NCBI GenBank assembly: GCA_034721895.1
Contig: JAYEND010000043.1
Location: forward strand, 1 to 7,944
Direction of reading: 5' to 3'
Source: SZUA-451 sp034721895
Lineage (GTDB): Bacteria; Campylobacterota; Campylobacteria; Campylobacterales; Sulfurovaceae
DNA: 7,944 bases
The notes under the pieces were generated by a model. The model searched no databases. It was not told the DNA's origin and saw only the letters and a program-made list of their open reading frames with translations. Shown one piece after another: positions 6,544 to 7,944 of the stretch. A program made the position numbers and the translations under genes. Position 1 is the first letter of the stretch. Each line of letters starts with the position of its first letter.

Positions 6544-7611
6544 ATGAAGATCACCGCCATAGAAACCAAAACACTCAGAGCAGCACTTAAAACACCCTTT
6601 CAAACAGCATTGAGAAGGGTAGAGTTCCTTGAAGATATGATAGTGTTGATCCATACAAACAATGGCTTGACAGGCTATGGTGAAGGTGCACCGACACCGG
6701 TCATAACCGGTGAGACGATGGGTACCATGCAAGCCGTTATTGACTATCTCAAACCTTTTCTTATCGGAAGAGAGCTCGAGGATTTTGATGCCCTGACCAA
6801 TATCGTTCAACACCGCATTCTTAAAAATACCACTGCAAAATCAGCTCTTGAAATAGCTCTCTATGACCTCAAAGCCAAAAGCCAAAATCTTCCTCTTTAT
6901 CAAATGCTGGGCGGAGAGCAGCGGGAGTTTGAAACAGATATCACCATCTCTTTGGGTGAGACAGAGAAGATGGTCTCAGACTCACTTGATGCCATTGCCC
7001 GTGGGTACAACATACTCAAGCTCAAAGTAGGGGATGGTGTACAAAAAGATATCGAACGTATCGAAGCGATCTATCAGGCTGTCGGTAAAGATATCATCCT
7101 GCGGCTCGATGCCAACCAGGGATGGACAGCAAAAGAGAGTGTCGAGATACTCACTGCACTGGAGAGCAGGGGGATCAAGCCGGAGTTGGTCGAACAGCCT
7201 GTCAAGGCAGATGATGTCGAGGGATTGAAATATATCAAAGAACGGGTCGAAACTCCACTGCTCGCAGATGAATCAGTCTTCACTCTCAACGATGCCAGAC
7301 GACTATTGGACATGAAAGCAGTCGATCTTATCAATATAAAACTTGCCAAATGTGGGGGCATCAGCACTGCCCTTAAGCTGGCAGATATCGCAGCAGAGTA
7401 TGGTGTAAACTGTATGCTGGGCTGTATGCTTGAGGGTCCTATCTCTGTTGGGGCAGGGGTTCATGTCGCCTCGGCCAAAGCCAATATCATCACAATGCTT
7501 GACCTTGATGCCGTAAGTCTTTGCAACACTAACCCTGTGAGGGGCGGCGTACTGTTCAGCGAATCAAATATCAGAATATCTGACAGTATTGGATTAGGTG
7601 TGGAATACTAA
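6544..7611 (+). CDS. Dipeptide epimerase (L-Ala-D/L-Glu epimerase type), enolase superfamily
   Basis: The 355-residue protein is a complete member of the muconate-lactonizing-enzyme group. It has the KxK motif (Lys159, Lys161 in LKLKVG), the metal ligands Asp189 (RLDANQGW), Glu217 (LVEQP) and Asp242 (LADES), and the second catalytic lysine Lys266 (LINIKLAKCGG). The C-terminal DxD (Asp320, Asp322 in MLDLDA) marks dipeptide epimerases. The N-terminal specificity loop TPFQTALRRVEF keeps Arg24, and PTPVITGETM follows; both closely resemble the B. subtilis L-Ala-D/L-Glu epimerase YkfB as I remember it. The enzyme would convert L-Ala-D-Glu from murein into L-Ala-L-Glu in the cytoplasm, feeding peptidases and glutamate metabolism. 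Some relatives prefer other dipeptides, so the exact substrate is inferred. AGGA at 6533-6536, inside the end of the DUF819 gene, is correctly spaced from the ATG. Confidence 0.9.
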   Translation: MKITAIETKTLRAALKTPFQTALRRVEFLEDMIVLIHTNNGLTGYGEGAPTPVITGETMGTMQAVIDYLKPFLIGRELEDFDALTNIVQHRILKNTTAKSALEIALYDLKAKSQNLPLYQMLGGEQREFETDITISLGETEKMVSDSLDAIARGYNILKLKVGDGVQKDIERIEAIYQAVGKDIILRLDANQGWTAKESVEILTALESRGIKPELVEQPVKADDVEGLKYIKERVETPLLADESVFTLNDARRLLDMKAVDLINIKLAKCGGISTALKLADIAAEYGVNCMLGCMLEGPISVGAGVHVASAKANIITMLDLDAVSLCNTNPVRGGVLFSESNIRISDSIGLGVEY

Positions 7612-7624
7612 AGGGAAGATAATG

Positions 7625-7633
7625 TGCTATACT
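7625..7633 (+). promoter_or_regulatory. Extended -10 promoter element (TGCTATACT)
   Basis: TGCTATACT is a strong extended -10 (TGn plus TATACT, five of six consensus) located 14 bases after the epimerase stop and 44 bases before the ATG of the small signal-peptide frame at 7678. No -35 box is visible. Transcription would start near 7640, inside the inverted repeat described next. It indicates that a gene once, or still, starts here. Confidence 0.5.
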
Positions 7634-7662
7634 TAAAAGTTAATTTTTAGTATTAACTTTTA
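7634..7662 (+). repeat. Perfect 11-bp inverted repeat: terminator-like hairpin or operator
   Basis: TAAAAGTTAAT and ATTAACTTTTA pair perfectly over 11 bases around a 7-base loop (TTTTAGT). It starts 23 bases after the epimerase stop, where a terminator is expected, and the right arm ends in CTTTTA. The stem has only one G-C pair, however, and no long T tract follows, so it is a poor Rho-independent terminator. Because it overlaps the predicted start of transcription from the TGCTATACT promoter, an operator role is equally possible. Confidence 0.5.
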
Positions 7663-7677
7663 TCACAAAGTAATCCC

Positions 7678-7797
7678 ATGAAAAAAATCTTAACTGTAAC
7701 AACAACAGCATTGTTGGTTTTGACATTTGCTAATGCTGCCAATGGTAAATTCTCAATATCTCCAGCAGGTTTTTTGCTTTTTCATTATCAGAATTGA
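7678..7797 (+). pseudogene. 39-codon remnant of an exported protein (signal peptide only)
   Basis: The frame encodes 39 residues: a textbook signal peptide MKKILTVTTTALLVLTFANA with a predicted ANA-A cleavage site, then only 19 residues (ANGKFSISPAGF...) before TGA at 7795-7797. A promoter-like extended -10 and a leader precede it, but the ribosome site is weak (AAAGTAA, 7667-7673). The mature part is too short for an ordinary secreted protein, and a minus-strand frame overlaps its second half. The simplest reading is the 5' end of a periplasmic or outer-membrane gene cut off by a rearrangement after about codon 20-30. A genuine small secreted peptide cannot be excluded. Confidence 0.45.
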
Positions 7798-7944
7798 ATG
7801 AAACTTCAAAATTATTTAACTCTCTTCTAATTTTATACTTTTTTCTAAGTGTATCAAAATGTTCTGCTTTATCTTTTGGCAGCAAGTTCACTCCTTGTCG
7901 CATAAGTGTATCGTCTTCAATGATATTGTAGGATTCACGAAACA
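7730..7944 (-). CDS. Partial hypothetical protein, C-terminal end entering from the right edge
   Basis: On the minus strand one frame is open from the window edge (first full codon at 7942-7940) to TAG at 7732-7730, giving 70 residues. The protein is charged and helix-like, with the stretches FRESYNIIEDDTLMRQG, LRKKYKIRRELNNFEVSF and AKNLLEILRIYHWQH. Codon use (GAA, GAT, AAA, AAT) and residue composition look like real coding sequence of an AT-rich gene, and the other frames across 7798-7944 are broken by stops. The start lies outside the window. The last few codons overlap the signal-peptide part of the plus-strand remnant, so the natural C terminus may have been lost or altered at a junction. 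I do not recognise the family. Confidence 0.5.
   Translation of the reverse strand, partial: FRESYNIIEDDTLMRQGVNLLPKDKAEHFDTLRKKYKIRRELNNFEVSFNSDNEKAKNLLEILRIYHWQH

Noticed and set aside
5353..7667. Shared TATCACA upstream of DUF819 (5353) and of the 39-codon frame (7661) as a common regulatory site
   Set aside because: A seven-base match in AT-rich intergenic DNA is too short, and the surrounding repeats differ completely.

Overview
The window looks like chromosomal DNA of a bacterium in the Campylobacterota (epsilonproteobacteria), possibly a Sulfurovum- or Sulfurimonas-like free-living member. This is an inference from overall feel: moderate-to-low GC, tightly packed genes, promoters that show a TATAAT-like or TGnTATACT-like -10 box without a good -35 box, and the gene families present. 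No 16S rRNA or other phylogenetic marker is present, so the assignment is tentative.

Left block, plus strand (1-2311). The window opens inside the 3' end of a HAD-family phosphatase gene of the phosphoglycolate phosphatase type. Ten bases later comes a 480-residue FAD-dependent oxidoreductase, probably in the same transcript. A small exported lipocalin-like protein follows, with its own -10 box and ribosome binding site.

Middle block, minus strand (5244-2335). A secreted SH3/NlpC-P60 cell-wall peptidase is followed 48 bases downstream by a family 57 glycoside hydrolase. The glycoside hydrolase gene converges on the lipocalin-like gene with only 23 bases between them.

Right block, plus strand (5382-7611). 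Divergent from the peptidase is a two-gene operon: a DUF819 multi-pass membrane protein and, one base after its stop, a dipeptide (L-Ala-D/L-Glu type) epimerase. Together with the peptidase this suggests a murein-peptide salvage module. The exported peptidase would cut gamma-D-Glu-diamino acid bonds, the DUF819 protein could import the released L-Ala-D-Glu, and the epimerase would convert it to L-Ala-L-Glu for catabolism. The peptidase and epimerase roles rest on recognisable motifs; the transport role of DUF819 is inference from context.

Right edge (7612-7944). A promoter-like extended -10 and a perfect 11-bp inverted repeat precede a 39-codon reading frame. This frame begins with a good signal peptide and then stops, so it looks like the remnant of a truncated exported protein. 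A partial minus-strand reading frame enters from the right edge and ends inside that remnant, which suggests a rearrangement or insertion junction.

I saw no rRNA, tRNA, CRISPR array or recognisable insertion sequence. Nothing here is a clearly new system; the most promising lead is the peptidase/DUF819/epimerase arrangement.
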